From: Sodalis sp. Ffu
GTDB lineage: Bacteria > Pseudomonadota > Gammaproteobacteria > Enterobacterales > Enterobacteriaceae
Assembly (NCBI GenBank): GCA_024748595.1
Contig: CP072944.1
Span: forward strand, 156,001 to 220,000
DNA length: 64,000 nt
Direction: 5' to 3'
Made by a program: the position numbers and the translations under genes. Within the stretch, counting starts at the first letter, position 1. Each line of letters begins with the position of its first letter. Below the pieces are notes generated by a model. It saw only the letters and a program-made list of their open reading frames with translations, was not told the DNA's origin and searched no databases. Shown here in pieces: positions 19,768-30,168 of the stretch.

Positions 19768-21663
19768 TTATTTTTTGTCTTTAATTTCTTCGAATTCTGC
19801 GTCAACTACGTCGTCATTCACTTTGGTGTTCCCGCCTGCGGCCTGGGCCTGTTGTTGAGCAACTTCAAGTAATTTTCCAGATACTTCAATCAGCGCTTGC
19901 ATTTTAGCTTCTATTTCGGCTTTGTTTTCGCCTTTCAGCGCCATCTCTAGATTTTTTAACGTGTCTTCTATAGCAGTTTTGTTGTCGTCCGATAGTTTGT
20001 TACTGGTTTCTTTCAGCTGTTTTCGAGTGCTGTGCAACAGATGGTCAGCTTGATTACGAGTTTGGACCAGTTCTTCGAATTTACGGTCAGATTCAGCGTT
20101 GACTTCCGCTTCCTGTACCATTTTTTGGATTTCCTCTTCTTTTAGGCCGGAGGAAGCTTTGATGGTTATCTTTTGTTCACGGCCGCTATTTTTATCTTTG
20201 GCTGATACATGCAAGATACCATCGGCGTCGATATCAAAGGTAACTTCGATCTGTGGCGTGCCGCGTATCGCCGGCGCGATACCGTCCAGGTTGAACTGGC
20301 CCAATAATTTGTTATCATTGGCGCGTTTACGTTCACCTTGCAGTACATGGATGGTTACCGCAGACTGGTTGTCTTCCGCTGTGGAGAATATTTGGCAGTG
20401 CTTGGTCGGGATAGTGGTATTTTTGACAATCAGCGGCGTCATCACGCCACCCATGGTTTCGATACCCAGGGATAGTGGGGTAACGTCTAGCAGCAGCACG
20501 TTTTTTACATCACCAGCTAGTACACCGCCCTGAACTGCAGCACCGATGGCAACCGCTTCGTCGGGATTAACGTCTTTACGCGGTTCTTTGCCGAAGAAGT
20601 CGGAAACTTTTTTCTGCACCAATGGCATACGGGTTTGACCGCCCACTAAAATTACATCTCTTATATCGGATACCGACATACCAGCATCCTTTAGCGCTAC
20701 TTTTAACGGCTCTAAAGATCGATTAACTAGTTTTTCTACTAGCGATTCTAGTTTAGCGCGGGTGACTTTTAGATTCATATGTTTCGGACCTGTAGCGTCG
20801 GCCGTTATATACGGTAGGTTGACGTCGGTCTGTTGAGAGGAGGATAGCTCGATTTTAGCTTTTTCGGCAGCTTCTTTTAGACGTTGCATTGCCAGCGGGT
20901 CGTTGCGTAGATCGATGCCTTGCTCTTTTTTGAATTCGTCCAATAGGTAGTTGATTAAACGGCTATCGAAATCTTCGCCCCCTAGATGGGTGTCGCCGTT
21001 GGTGGCCAGTACTTCAAAGGTTTTCTCGCCATCAACATCGTCGATTTCGATAATCGAAATATCAAAAGTACCACCGCCTAGGTCGTAAACCGAGATGGTA
21101 CGGTTGCCAGTTTCTTTGTCCAGACCATAAGCCAGCGCGGCAGCAGTTGGTTCGTTAATGATGCGTTTCACTTCCAGACCAGCGATACGGCCTGCGTCTT
21201 TAGTAGCCTGACGCTGAGTATCGTTAAAGTAAGCCGGTACAGTTATTACCGCTTCGATAACTTGTTCACCTAGATAATCTTCCGCAGTTTTTTTCATCTT
21301 TTTTAGAATTTCAGCGGAAATTTGCGGCGGCGCTATTTTTTGGCCCTTAACTTCCAGCCAGGCGTCACCGTTGTCAGCTGCGATGATTTTATAGGGCATG
21401 ATGTCGACATCACGCTGCACTTCCTCATCCTGAAAACGACGGCCTATCAGACGTTTGATAGCAAATAGGGTATTTTGCGGGTTAGTGACTGACTGACGTT
21501 TAGCCGGTTGGCCAACTAGAATTTCACCGTCCTGCGTATAGGCAATGATGGAAGGAGTAGTACGATCACCTTCGCTGTTTTCTAGCACGCGAGATTTACC
21601 GCCTTCGATAATTGCGATGCAGGAGTTGGTCGTACCTAAGTCGATACCAATGATTTTTCCCAT
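19768..21663 (-). CDS. dnaK: Chaperone DnaK (Hsp70)
   Basis: ATP-driven chaperone working with DnaJ and GrpE. The 631 residues (E. coli 638) begin [15 protein letters not shown]. The nucleotide-binding domain shows [41 protein letters not shown] and [10 protein letters not shown], then linker [15 protein letters not shown], a substrate domain, lid and acidic tail [13 protein letters not shown]. It heads dnaKJ behind a sigma-32-like promoter. The coding sequence is visibly more G+C rich than the flanking DNA, as expected under strong selection. High expression is common for chaperones in symbionts (inference). Confidence 0.99.
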   Translation of the reverse strand: MGKIIGIDLGTTNSCIAIIEGGKSRVLENSEGDRTTPSIIAYTQDGEILVGQPAKRQSVTNPQNTLFAIKRLIGRRFQDEEVQRDVDIMPYKIIAADNGDAWLEVKGQKIAPPQISAEILKKMKKTAEDYLGEQVIEAVITVPAYFNDTQRQATKDAGRIAGLEVKRIINEPTAAALAYGLDKETGNRTISVYDLGGGTFDISIIEIDDVDGEKTFEVLATNGDTHLGGEDFDSRLINYLLDEFKKEQGIDLRNDPLAMQRLKEAAEKAKIELSSSQQTDVNLPYITADATGPKHMNLKVTRAKLESLVEKLVNRSLEPLKVALKDAGMSVSDIRDVILVGGQTRMPLVQKKVSDFFGKEPRKDVNPDEAVAIGAAVQGGVLAGDVKNVLLLDVTPLSLGIETMGGVMTPLIVKNTTIPTKHCQIFSTAEDNQSAVTIHVLQGERKRANDNKLLGQFNLDGIAPAIRGTPQIEVTFDIDADGILHVSAKDKNSGREQKITIKASSGLKEEEIQKMVQEAEVNAESDRKFEELVQTRNQADHLLHSTRKQLKETSNKLSDDNKTAIEDTLKNLEMALKGENKAEIEAKMQALIEVSGKLLEVAQQQAQAAGGNTKVNDDVVDAEFEEIKDKK

Positions 21664-21710
21664 TAAACATCTCCACTATAAAGATCAATTTTGTTGTGGT
21701 CGTACACTTG

Positions 21711-21738
21711 ATATGCGGTCAAAAATGTATTTTTCAAG
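21711..21738 (-). promoter_or_regulatory. Sigma-32 (heat-shock) promoter of dnaKJ
   Basis: On the minus strand upstream of dnaK, CTTGAAA (21738-21732) and CCGCATAT (21718-21711) are separated by 13 bp. The sigma-32 consensus is CTTGAAA, about 11-16 bp, CCCCATNT. The -35 element is perfect and the -10 element has one mismatch in the CCCC tract. The -10 ends about 47 bp before the start codon. Retention suggests that rpoH is still present elsewhere. Confidence 0.75.
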
Positions 21739-22669
21739 CTTTTGCCGTCGGTTTGTTTTATAGGTTTAACAACATTGGATGTAAATTAAATTTGGGATCG
21801 CTCTACTTTTGCATCAAGGAGCGCAGTAAAATGTTGTCGCATACTCCTCCGTCGTAGGACAAGAGCATTTTCTTTCTACCCAAGCTAGTTTTGGTTCTAA
21901 TCCTCAATTCGTTGATAGTGATTATGTTCTTGATGTTGCCCCGCAGAGTATTTATCCATAAACTGACTGGTTGAAACTAGCCAGCAGAAGATGAGGCTAA
22001 TCATTTCAACATAGTCTGGAAAAGCTATTTAAGTGTTAACGTAAATTGAAGTAGTTGGGTTACGCCTTAAGGAGTAGTTATCTCGCCAGTGTTTTTTGTT
22101 TCAGCTTATCGAGTAGGCTTCATCGATTTCGATGCGTCCTGGGGAGTATCTCCGCTTTGGTTTCGTTCTAATATGTACTAGTAGGATCTTGTGCCAAGCT
22201 GTGTTTTAGTTGGCTCCCAACTAGCGAGATAGCAGATTCATGTTTGATGATAGGCACTAGTAGATACTCACGCTAGAGTAGGCAATCGGTATTAAGCTGA
22301 AGGGTGAGATGTCGTTGATAGTGTAGCTTGGAGCAGGTCTTAAATTGCATTGCAACCGTAAGGCTTAGAAACGCGAGTAATGGCAGATCGATCTGATATT
22401 AAATGGAGTTTATAGGTCACTGCGATATCCCCTAGTAAATCCTTCCTTTCTCAACAATATATCATATTTTGTAAAACTTAATTGGCAAAGTTATAATAAT
22501 ACCCTCATAACATGGCTTACTGACTTGTTGGTTAGATAATTCAGCTATTGCATTTTTGAGTATGACAGATGAATATCTGTCATACTATACAGTAATTTAA
22601 TATGTTGTTCAGAGTAGCTATTAGAACTATATTGATGTTAAAACAAGTCTTTTTTCTGACGATGTGAGC

Positions 22670-22885
22670 ATTACAAAGTTTTTATAGATTCTATTTTCAG
22701 ATTGATAAATATTCCTCTACGTCATCCAGAATCCACCTACATCAGGTTAAGGACCATTGGCGGTGATAGGACATGACATCATAGGCTTTGGTTTGTCGTT
22801 AGATAATGTAACGTTGCATAAGCATGATTTTGATCGCTTGTAGAAACCAAAAATTAAAGCCATTACAGAGAGAGCATGCTAATGC
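22670..22885 (+). pseudogene. IS5-family transposase relic 1
   Basis: The plus strand reads FIDSIFRLINIPLRHPEST, matching the IS903-group segment FVDSIFKLMNVPLRCPDYT. After an internal deletion it reads GHDIIGFGLSLDNVT, matching THEIICADLSLNNVT, and then KPKIKAIT like the HRKIKAI segment. In-frame stops and the deletion make it inactive. It lies at the dnaK-trpR junction, which E. coli does not have. Confidence 0.75.
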
Positions 22886-22923
22886 TGTTGGGTATGAGAA
22901 AGCAACAGTGACCTTTGCCTGAT

Positions 22924-22955
22924 AAGGAGTCTAGATTTAAAGGAGTCTAGATTTA
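22924..22955 (+). repeat. 16-bp perfect tandem duplication
   Basis: AAGGAGTCTAGATTTA is repeated head to tail (22924-22939 and 22940-22955) with no differences, just downstream of IS relic 1. Confidence 0.93.
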
Positions 22956-23130
22956 GCTGGGTAATGTTGATTAGTGATTTATGTGGTATTCGATCAATGT
23001 TTAATAAAAACTATTGGACACAATAATCGCAATACCTATTGACGCCTTTTTGAGTGCCTCATACATAATAAATAAAATAATACTAGGTTACGATGTTCAG
23101 ATTAAGTAAATCAATAGACTGGTACGCACA

Positions 23131-23229
23131 TTGAATAAAATAACTTTGTTAGGTCTGCTTGTCACTAGGCAAGTGGTATGAACAATTTGTACATAGAATT
23201 AGGATCGGTTGACGGCTAGATTTATTCAA
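23131..23229 (+). repeat. Repeat family R1, copy 4
   Basis: A 99-bp unit bounded by TTGAATAAA and TTTATTCAA. It aligns with 26030-26126 along its length: both share AACAATTT in the middle and GCTAGATTTATTCAA at the end. The size, inverted ends and lack of coding give it a MITE-like look. Confidence 0.7.
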
Positions 23230-23395
23230 TAGAGTCGTGATTGTGTTAAAGAATATTATGTACGTGTTTTATCGTTATTTTTGTAGCAGTGTCTTAGCTA
23301 ATCTGTTAGTTGATTAGTTGATGCTGGCCAGCGCTACTGAGCATCAAAAAATATGATAAGCTGCTATATTAGTTAAATGGTATGGCGGAAGCATT

Positions 23396-23712
23396 ATGAA
23401 CGACAGATCCGCCGCAGGCGGCACGGGTGATGGTAATGATCAACAGAAGAACTGGCGTAATTTTTCTCGTCTGTTGAGGCAGGCTTACAGCGATGAGCTG
23501 TATGTGCCGCTGTTGCAACTGGTGTTCACCGCTGACGAACGTGAAGCGGTGGTCACCTGTATACACATCATTCAAGCTCTATTGGCTGGTGACGTTAGCC
23601 AGCGGGAATTAAAAAATGAATTAAGAACTGGCATGGCAAGGATTATCCGGGGATCAAATAGTCTCAAAGCCGCACGCCGGAGCTAAAACGTTGGCTTGGC
23701 AGGGTCTATTAA
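23396..23712 (+). pseudogene. trpR: trp operon repressor TrpR, frameshifted
   Basis: Helix-turn-helix repressor that, with tryptophan, shuts off trp genes. The frame matches E. coli TrpR from [17 protein letters not shown] through LTPDEREA-like [18 protein letters not shown] and RGSNSLKAA, then ends early as RRS (96 codons). A one-base deletion near 23675 explains this: the next frame continues [11 protein letters not shown] to TAA at 23710-23712, matching the last TrpR helix. In addition, tryptophan-binding Arg54 is Cys, and the HTH GAGIATITR reads [10 protein letters not shown] shortened protein could still be made, but repressor activity is doubtful. trpR lies near thrABC in E. coli as well. 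Confidence 0.85.
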
Positions 23713-24750
23713 ATACGTTCGCTTATTGGTTGTTGTGGGTGGATGGTACAATCGTTATTCACATCAATGTCCTGTGTATGGCAACATTCATGGTTAAAAT
23801 TATTGAAAATATTTATTTGATGGTGTTGATCTTTGACAGGGTTGCTGTGGTTATAGTTATATGACACATAGTGTTTTTTGATTATGTAATATGTTTCATA
23901 ATTGGTATGCTATTAACGGTATGCTCAAGGTTTCTACTAGAAGCGTGGTGTCGTACCATCGAAGTCCCATATGATATGAATGACTGTTTCTCCCCATTTA
24001 AGACGCGGCAAATCGGATCAATGCAGCTGTGTGAAATTTTTACTAAGTCATAGGTACAAGGGGGGATCTTTCTTCAGTGAGCTGCGATAACGGTGCTGAA
24101 GTAGGAACTGACAAATAGCTACCGTATTTTCCATCCTTTCATTAATTACCTCATCGATTTGTATGTAAATGGCGTGTATCTCGTCCTCGTTGCGTTTAAG
24201 TAATTATAATTCGGTAGTATCTTGTGCTTATTATTTTAGGCTATGTTATTAGGTATATTCAGTAGGAATATAAATAGTTAACGGTATTTTTTTAATGTAA
24301 TTGAAGATGGGTATCTGTAGGTGGGGAAAGGGTACTAAAATTCGTGATATGCCACCCTTAGATGTTAAATGATAAGGCTAGTACTCGTAGTTATTCAATT
24401 ATTTAATTATTTGTAATGAACTATCAGTAAAATTTGTGGTTGATACCAGGTTTGGTTCAGAAACGGAGGGCGATATCTCATATTCTGATAAATCGCGTTG
24501 GATAAATAGTAATTTTATGACATAACACTAGGATCAGAGATTTTCAGTGGATAATAAGATAATCTCGGCATCTAAATTTTTTGTTGAAGGAATCGTTGAA
24601 TAAATTGAGCGGTTGCCAAATTTTAATTATAATATTTTAGGCTAATTATTTGTAGGGTAGTGTACACTAGAATTATTTTATTTAAGGTAGCTCTGCTATG
24701 GATATTGTTTCTCCCATTCTAGACAGTTAATTTGTTAATATTCAGGAGTT

Positions 24751-24830
24751 AAATTAAAAGATCTATTTTATTCGTAATATGGTTTTTTAGAATGAGTGGA
24801 TAGATAATTAACCTTTATTGTGGTATGATA
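24751..24830 (+). repeat. Repeat family R2, copy 4
   Basis: TCAGGAGTTAAATTAAAAG, then CTATTTTATTCGTAATATGG and GATAATTAACCTTTATT. It shares TCAGGAGT upstream of the core with the copy near 57640. Confidence 0.5.
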
Positions 24831-25218
24831 ATTCTATTATAGTGGAATGAGATGGTAGTATGAGATAACGTATTTATTATAGCTATAATTATAATTTTGG
24901 AGATCTTGAGGCACATGTTAGCAAAAAGCAATTTTTAGGTCTACACACGCTATGCCAGTGATTATAAAGGGTTGGATAGTTTAGTTAAAGATGGCTAGTA
25001 GGCTTCTGATTTATCAATGCGTGGGTGGTGACTTGAGCAGGATACGGGCAGCGTATAAAAGATTTTTGATGATGTCATATGGTTCAGCTTGCGCTCTCTT
25101 CGGCAGGTTTTACCCATTTTAAAACTGTATGGTTTTGTACTAGTCTTGTCTCAGTTATCGTCGAAGGGATGTTTATGATGAGAGGGGTAATGACAAAGCT
25201 TTAAAAACAAAATAATTT

Positions 25219-25237
25219 GACACTCATGATGAGTGTC
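25219..25237. repeat. 19-bp perfect palindrome
   Basis: GACACTCAT-G-ATGAGTGTC has two 9-base arms around a single centre base. No T-run follows on either strand. It could be an operator or a hairpin relic, with no assigned role. Confidence 0.8.
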
Positions 25238-25471
25238 TTCCGCCATCTAGACTGCGGTAAATCTGATTAACACAGCATTGGAAGAACAACAACAATGCCT
25301 TTATCAAGCTAGCAGCCTCGCTGAATTATTGTTGAAAACTTCATTTGCTGCCTGTGGTTTGGAATTACAGAATAAAATCACGTTCAAAAATATACAATCC
25401 TCTATTTCGGAGATCGTCATTACCATTGATTGATGTTAAATGAATATTTTTTCTGAGGTTGCGAGTATTAC

Positions 25472-25710
25472 AAGTTTTATAGAATTTAATGCAATTAACA
25501 TAATGTTTCCACTTTGCTAGACTTCATCTATATCAATACATAGGGTAAAATTCGATACACAATAATATTTCTCATAATTTCTATGATGCTACAGGATTGA
25601 AAGTTTTTAGTGAAGGTGAATGAAAAGTTAGAATATCATGTCAAGAAACCGTATATGGTGTAAAGTATCCTGAGTATGGTTTGATCGCAAAACGCATAAT
25701 TATCATTGGT
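25472..25710 (+). pseudogene. IS5-family transposase relic 2
   Basis: The plus strand reads FIEFNAINIMFPLC, stop, TSSISIHRVK, then YDATGLKVFSEGE, stop, KVRISCQE, and VWFDRKTHNYH. These follow the IS903-group order FVDSIFKLMNVPLRCPDYTS, ISRRAK, IDSTGLKVFGEGEWKVR and AVDRKTHEI. Stops and indels show long inactivation. The N- and C-terminal parts are missing or unreadable. Confidence 0.75.
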
Positions 25711-26029
25711 TTTGACCCTAATCATAGAGTAGTGTACCGGATCTGGAAGTACGATCCGGTAGCTTGCAGAAAAATGCCAAAAAATTAAAAAACCATACTG
25801 CTGAGATTATGATAAACAGGGTAAATAATGTATGCGACTAGCTAAAGGAGTCATCATAGGAGAACCAATCAATGTTTAATAGAAAATAATATCTATTGAA
25901 AAGTGGTCTGTTACCGTAGTTTACGTTTTGTAAAGACACAGTCTCATGAATAATAAAGGTTATTCAGTTGATTTATTACATTCCCGGATCGTTGCACAGT
26001 TAGGGAAATCATGATTGCAATAGGCCTAC

Positions 26030-26126
26030 TTGAATAAAATGACTTATTTTTATACCGTCGCTAGATAAGTAATTGGAACAATTTTTAATTGAAGGAAAAG
26101 TCTTGACGATAGCTAGATTTATTCAA
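26030..26126 (+). repeat. Repeat family R1, copy 5
   Basis: A 97-bp unit with TTGAATAAA at the left and GATAGCTAGATTTATTCAA at the right end. The bases before it (GGCCTAC) extend the resemblance to an IS903-group end (GGCTTTGTTGAATAAATC) to about 14 of 18. Confidence 0.7.
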
Positions 26127-26302
26127 ACATCGTGTAGTGAAGGCAAATTAGAGGAATATTATGTTAGCTGAATTATAATCTATAAAATTTTAATAATGCT
26201 CGCAACGTTAAAGGCTCATCTCAAAGATGATGATTAAATGCCTTTTTTGGGGTCTAGATTCTGTCGTCTTAAGACAGACAGCATTAAGAATAAATTTTCT
26301 AA

Positions 26303-26456
26303 CAATGTTAGTGAGTCGCATTTGATGAAGGAGTTGTTGTAGCATTGCCAATTACTAATTTTTAACTGTGTCCTTGCCATTAAGAGAAATTTCTCCCTAG
26401 AAAATGAGTGATCTTCCCTTCATTTGATTAAAAAGTCCGCGTTATTTAACAAAGCC
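26303..26456 (+). repeat. Repeat family R3, copy 1 (IS5-type terminus)
   Basis: Ends GTTATTTAACAAAGCC, nearly the right inverted repeat of IS903-group elements. It aligns over ~145 bp with 57910-58051, sharing TTGCCATTAARAG and a TTATTYAACAARGC end. Probably the non-coding end of a lost IS. Confidence 0.6.
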
Positions 26457-26774
26457 TTGTTGGAGCTAACGAATTTCACGTTAAGTTAGCATGGCTATGG
26501 TGTTGGAATCTATCGGCGGCGGTTATTTACTACACTGGTATATGTAGCGTAAAATTGCATAAGGATAAATATCACTTTGTACGAAAAATTATCAACAGAT
26601 ATAAACGGATGATTGGTGATGCTCGTTACGCTTTAGCCTCAATACCTGATAGTATTCCAGCATGATTGATATCATCATGAGTAGCGGTAGTGGATGATAT
26701 ATATCAGGAATTTAAAAACTTGCATTTATTAATGTGAGCTTATTTCAGCTTATATTTTAGGAGATGAAAAAGAA

Positions 26775-29219
26775 ATGCGAGTATTGAAATTTGGCGGGAC
26801 TTCAGTTGCTAGCGCAGAGCATTTTATTCGTGTCACCGATATGCTTGAACGCAATATACGACAGGGTAAGGTGGCAGCGGTATTATCAGCGCCAGATAAA
26901 ATAACCAACCATCTGGTGGCGATGATTGACGGCACGCTTAACAATATTGACATCCAGCCTAATATTCATGACGCAGAAGAGATTTTTACTGTGTTGCTGG
27001 ACAGTATATCTCGGTATCAGCCGGGGTTTGATTACTTAACATTGCGTAATTTAGTGGATCAGGAATTTGCCAAACTTAAGCAATTGCTGCATGGTATATC
27101 TTTACTAAAATACTGCCCAGATAGCGTAAAAGCTGTCATTATTTGCATGGGTGAAAAACTTTCCGTCGCCTTGATGGAGGCACTTTTGACTGCGCGTGGC
27201 GTTGACGTGACGGTCATCAATCCGGTGGAAAAATTGCTGGCTCAAGGAAATTATTTAGCCTCGACGGTGGATATAGGTGAATCCACCCGACGCATTCAAA
27301 ATGCTGCTATTCCCGCAGAACACATTATTTTGATGGCAGGTTTTATCGCCGGAAATGAGCGCGGAGAATTAGTGGTATTGGGCCGCAATGGTTCTGATTA
27401 CTCAGCCGCGGTGCTAGCGGCCTGTTTGTTAGCCGACAGTTGCGAGATTTGGACTGACGTCGATGGAGTTTATACCTGTGACCCACATCAGGTTCCTGAT
27501 GCGCGGTTGCTTAATTTTTTATCTTATCAAGAGGCGATGGAGCTTTCTTATTTTGGCGCCAAAGTACTCCATCCTCGCACTATTGTCCCTATAGCTCAAT
27601 TTCAAATACCTTGCCTCATTAAAAATACCGCCAATCCCCAGGCCCCTGGCACGCTTATCGGCTCGACCAGCGACGATCAAAGCAATCCAGTAAAGGGAAT
27701 CACTTATTTAAACAATATGGCGATGATCAACGTTTCGGGCCCGGGGATGAAGGGGATGATCGGCATGGCAGCTCGGGTCTTCGCAGCCATGTCTCGCGCT
27801 GTCTGCTCTGTCGTGCTAATCACACAATCTTCCTCGGAGTACAGTATTAGCTTTTGCGTATCCCAACAGGAACTGGCAGGAGCCCGTAAGGCACTTGAAG
27901 AGGAATTTTATCTGGAATTAAAAAACGGCCTACTAGAGTCGCTGGACGTGATGACGCAGTTGGCTATTCTTTCGGTTGTGGGCGACGGTATGCGCACCCA
28001 TCGCGGCTTGTCCGCCAAGCTGTTTATTGCTCTGGCTTGCGCTAATATCAATATTATCGCCATTGCCCAAGGATCGTCAGAGCGTTCCATATCGGTTGTG
28101 GTGGACAACGATAGTACCACCACCGGCGTGCGGGTGGCCCATCAGATGTTGTTCAATACCGATCAGATGATCGAAGTTTTCATTATCGGTGCCGGCGTCG
28201 TCGGCGGTGCGCTGATAGAACAGATTCGCCGCCAGCGTCAGTGGTTGAGGGATAAGCATATTGAACTGCGAGTCTGCGGTATTGCTAATTCGCGAGCGAT
28301 GCTGGCTAACATGCACGGTGTTGATTTAGATCATTGGCAGACATTATTGGTTCAGGCGTACGAACCTTTTAATTTAGGTCGGCTGGGTCGTTTGGTAAAA
28401 GAGTATCATCTGCTCAACCCGGTTATCGTCGATTGCACCAGCAGTGTGGCAGTGGCTGATCAGTATGTTAACTTTTTGGCCGACGGCTTTCATGTGGTGA
28501 CGCCAAACAAAAAGGCTAACACTGCTTCGATGGATTATTACCGTCAGATGCGTGCCACGGCTGCTTTGTCACGTCGTAAGTTTCTTTACGATACTAATGT
28601 TGGTGCTGGTTTGCCGGTCATAGAAAATTTACAAAATTTATTGAATGCCGGCGATGCATTAACCAGATTTACAGGTATTCTTTCCGGATCGTTGTCATTT
28701 ATATTCGGTAAGTTGGATGAAGGCATGTCGCTATCGGCGGCAACATTTGTGGCTCGAAGTAATGGTTATACTGAGCCGGATCCGCGCGACGACCTTTCCG
28801 GTATGGATGTGGCACGCAAGCTTTTGATACTCGCGCGTGAGGCTGGCTATCAGATAGAGCTAAATGATATCTATGTTGAGCCGGTACTGCCAGCAAGCTT
28901 TGACGCTAGCGGAGATGTGGATAGCTTCCTTGCCAGATTGTCGTCTCTTGACGATGATTTTATTGGCAGACAAGTGACCGCACAAGCTGAAGGTAGGGTG
29001 CTGCGCTATGTCGGTAGCATCGACCAGGGACGTTGTCAGGTTAAAATTGAGGCGGTAGATGCTAATGATCCGTTGTTTAAAGTGAAAGATGGCGAAAACG
29101 CGTTGGCATTTTTTACCCGCTACTACCAGCCGTTACCGTTGGTATTACGTGGCTATGGTGCCGGCAATGATGTCACTGCAGCCGGTGTGTTCGCTGACAT
29201 TTTACGTACGTTGTCATAG
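26775..29219 (+). CDS. thrA: Bifunctional aspartokinase I / homoserine dehydrogenase I
   Basis: Catalyses the first and third steps from aspartate to threonine. The 814 residues (E. coli 820) start [17 protein letters not shown], with kinase motifs [27 protein letters not shown] and [20 protein letters not shown], a central ACT regulatory region, then the NAD(P) site [25 protein letters not shown] and [16 protein letters not shown] of homoserine dehydrogenase. AGGAG precedes the ATG. It is first in an intact thrABC operon. Threonine feedback sites were not checked residue by residue. Confidence 0.98.
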   Translation: MRVLKFGGTSVASAEHFIRVTDMLERNIRQGKVAAVLSAPDKITNHLVAMIDGTLNNIDIQPNIHDAEEIFTVLLDSISRYQPGFDYLTLRNLVDQEFAKLKQLLHGISLLKYCPDSVKAVIICMGEKLSVALMEALLTARGVDVTVINPVEKLLAQGNYLASTVDIGESTRRIQNAAIPAEHIILMAGFIAGNERGELVVLGRNGSDYSAAVLAACLLADSCEIWTDVDGVYTCDPHQVPDARLLNFLSYQEAMELSYFGAKVLHPRTIVPIAQFQIPCLIKNTANPQAPGTLIGSTSDDQSNPVKGITYLNNMAMINVSGPGMKGMIGMAARVFAAMSRAVCSVVLITQSSSEYSISFCVSQQELAGARKALEEEFYLELKNGLLESLDVMTQLAILSVVGDGMRTHRGLSAKLFIALACANINIIAIAQGSSERSISVVVDNDSTTTGVRVAHQMLFNTDQMIEVFIIGAGVVGGALIEQIRRQRQWLRDKHIELRVCGIANSRAMLANMHGVDLDHWQTLLVQAYEPFNLGRLGRLVKEYHLLNPVIVDCTSSVAVADQYVNFLADGFHVVTPNKKANTASMDYYRQMRATAALSRRKFLYDTNVGAGLPVIENLQNLLNAGDALTRFTGILSGSLSFIFGKLDEGMSLSAATFVARSNGYTEPDPRDDLSGMDVARKLLILAREAGYQIELNDIYVEPVLPASFDASGDVDSFLARLSSLDDDFIGRQVTAQAEGRVLRYVGSIDQGRCQVKIEAVDANDPLFKVKDGENALAFFTRYYQPLPLVLRGYGAGNDVTAAGVFADILRTLS

Positions 29220-29232
29220 TAGGGGTAATTAT

Positions 29233-30165
29233 ATGGTTAAAGTTTATGCGCCGGCCTCCATCGGCAACGTTAGCGTGGGTTTTGATGTGCTGGGCGCGGC
29301 GGTATCCCCAGTTGACGGTACCTTACTTGGCGATTGTGTCAGCGTACAACGCGCTGTTCGTTTCAGTTTGCACAATGAAGGACTCTTTTTTGATAAGCTG
29401 CCGGTGGAGTCAGAGCAAAATATTGTTTACCAGTGCTGGCAGCGATTTTGTGAGGTAGTGGGAAAAACTCATCCGGTAGCTATGCGGTTGGAAAAAAATA
29501 CGCCCATTGGTTCTGGTTTGGGCTCCAGTGCCTGTTCAGTGGTGGCGGCACTGATGGCAATGAACGTCCATTGCGGCCGTCCGTTGAGCAATGATGAAAT
29601 GCTTATGCTAATGGTCGAGATGGAAGGACGTATTTCCGGCGGTGGGCATTTTGATAATGTAGCACCCTGTTTTCTTGGCGGTATGCAGCTTATGCTAAAA
29701 GAGAACGGCATCATTAGCCAGCAAGTGCCTAATTTTACTAATTGGCTATGGGTTATGGCCTATCCAGGCATAAAAATATCTACTGCCGAGGCGCGCGCTA
29801 TTTTGCCAGCACAATATTGCCGGCAGGATTGTATTAACCACGGTCGTTATCTGGCAGGATTTGTGCATGCTTGCCATACGCAACAGCCGGTGCTGGCAGC
29901 TAAACTCATGAAAGATGTTATTGCTGAGCCTTATCGTACTCGATTGTTGTCTGGTTTTGCTGATGCCCGCCATGCCGTGGCTGGTATCGGTGCGCTGTCC
30001 TGCGGTATTTCTGGATCTGGACCGACGCTGTTTGCTCTTTGCGACGATCAAAACACCTCGTTGCGCGTCGCTGATTGGTTGACACAGCACTACTTGAAAA
30101 ATGACGAAGGTTTTGTTCATATTTGCCGACTGGACACCTTCGGTGCACGCATAATGATGGAATAA
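29233..30165 (+). CDS. thrB: Homoserine kinase
   Basis: GHMP-family kinase that phosphorylates L-homoserine. The start is ATG at 29233 ([18 protein letters not shown]) with AGGGGT upstream. The open frame extends back into thrA, but this start gives 310 residues, the E. coli length, and lies 13 bp after the thrA stop. It has the ATP motif [34 protein letters not shown] and the C-terminal [12 protein letters not shown]. It is the middle gene of thrABC. Confidence 0.97.
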   Translation: MVKVYAPASIGNVSVGFDVLGAAVSPVDGTLLGDCVSVQRAVRFSLHNEGLFFDKLPVESEQNIVYQCWQRFCEVVGKTHPVAMRLEKNTPIGSGLGSSACSVVAALMAMNVHCGRPLSNDEMLMLMVEMEGRISGGGHFDNVAPCFLGGMQLMLKENGIISQQVPNFTNWLWVMAYPGIKISTAEARAILPAQYCRQDCINHGRYLAGFVHACHTQQPVLAAKLMKDVIAEPYRTRLLSGFADARHAVAGIGALSCGISGSGPTLFALCDDQNTSLRVADWLTQHYLKNDEGFVHICRLDTFGARIMME

Positions 30166-30168
30166 CTA

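Larger units (their letters stand above)
21739..23395. other. Gap between dnaK and trpR with IS debris
   Basis: About 1.65 kb. It holds an IS5-family transposase relic (about 22670-22885), a 16-bp tandem duplication (22924-22955) and an R1 repeat copy (23131-23229). The stretch 21790-22560 has fragments of open frame, but I could not name a gene. In E. coli the talB-mog side would flank dnaK. Confidence 0.5.
23713..26774. other. 3 kb decayed region between trpR and thrA
   Basis: No intact gene is visible. It contains an R2 copy (about 24751-24830), a perfect 19-bp palindrome (25219-25237), a 60-codon protein-like open stretch (25251-25430), IS5 relic 2 (25472-25710), an R1 copy (26030-26126) and an IS5-type end, R3 (26303-26456). 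E. coli has gpmB, rob, creABCD and arcA here, and I could not read these. No thrL-like leader peptide or attenuator was seen before thrA. Confidence 0.5.

Noticed and set aside
21790-22560. Possible talB relic upstream of dnaK
   Set aside because: Fragments of open frame exist on both strands, but none gave a convincing match to TalB or Mog, so no pseudogene is claimed.
23871-24053. 60-codon hydrophobic frame downstream of trpR
   Set aside because: Starts with a membrane-like stretch but has no family match. Probably chance in A+T-rich DNA.
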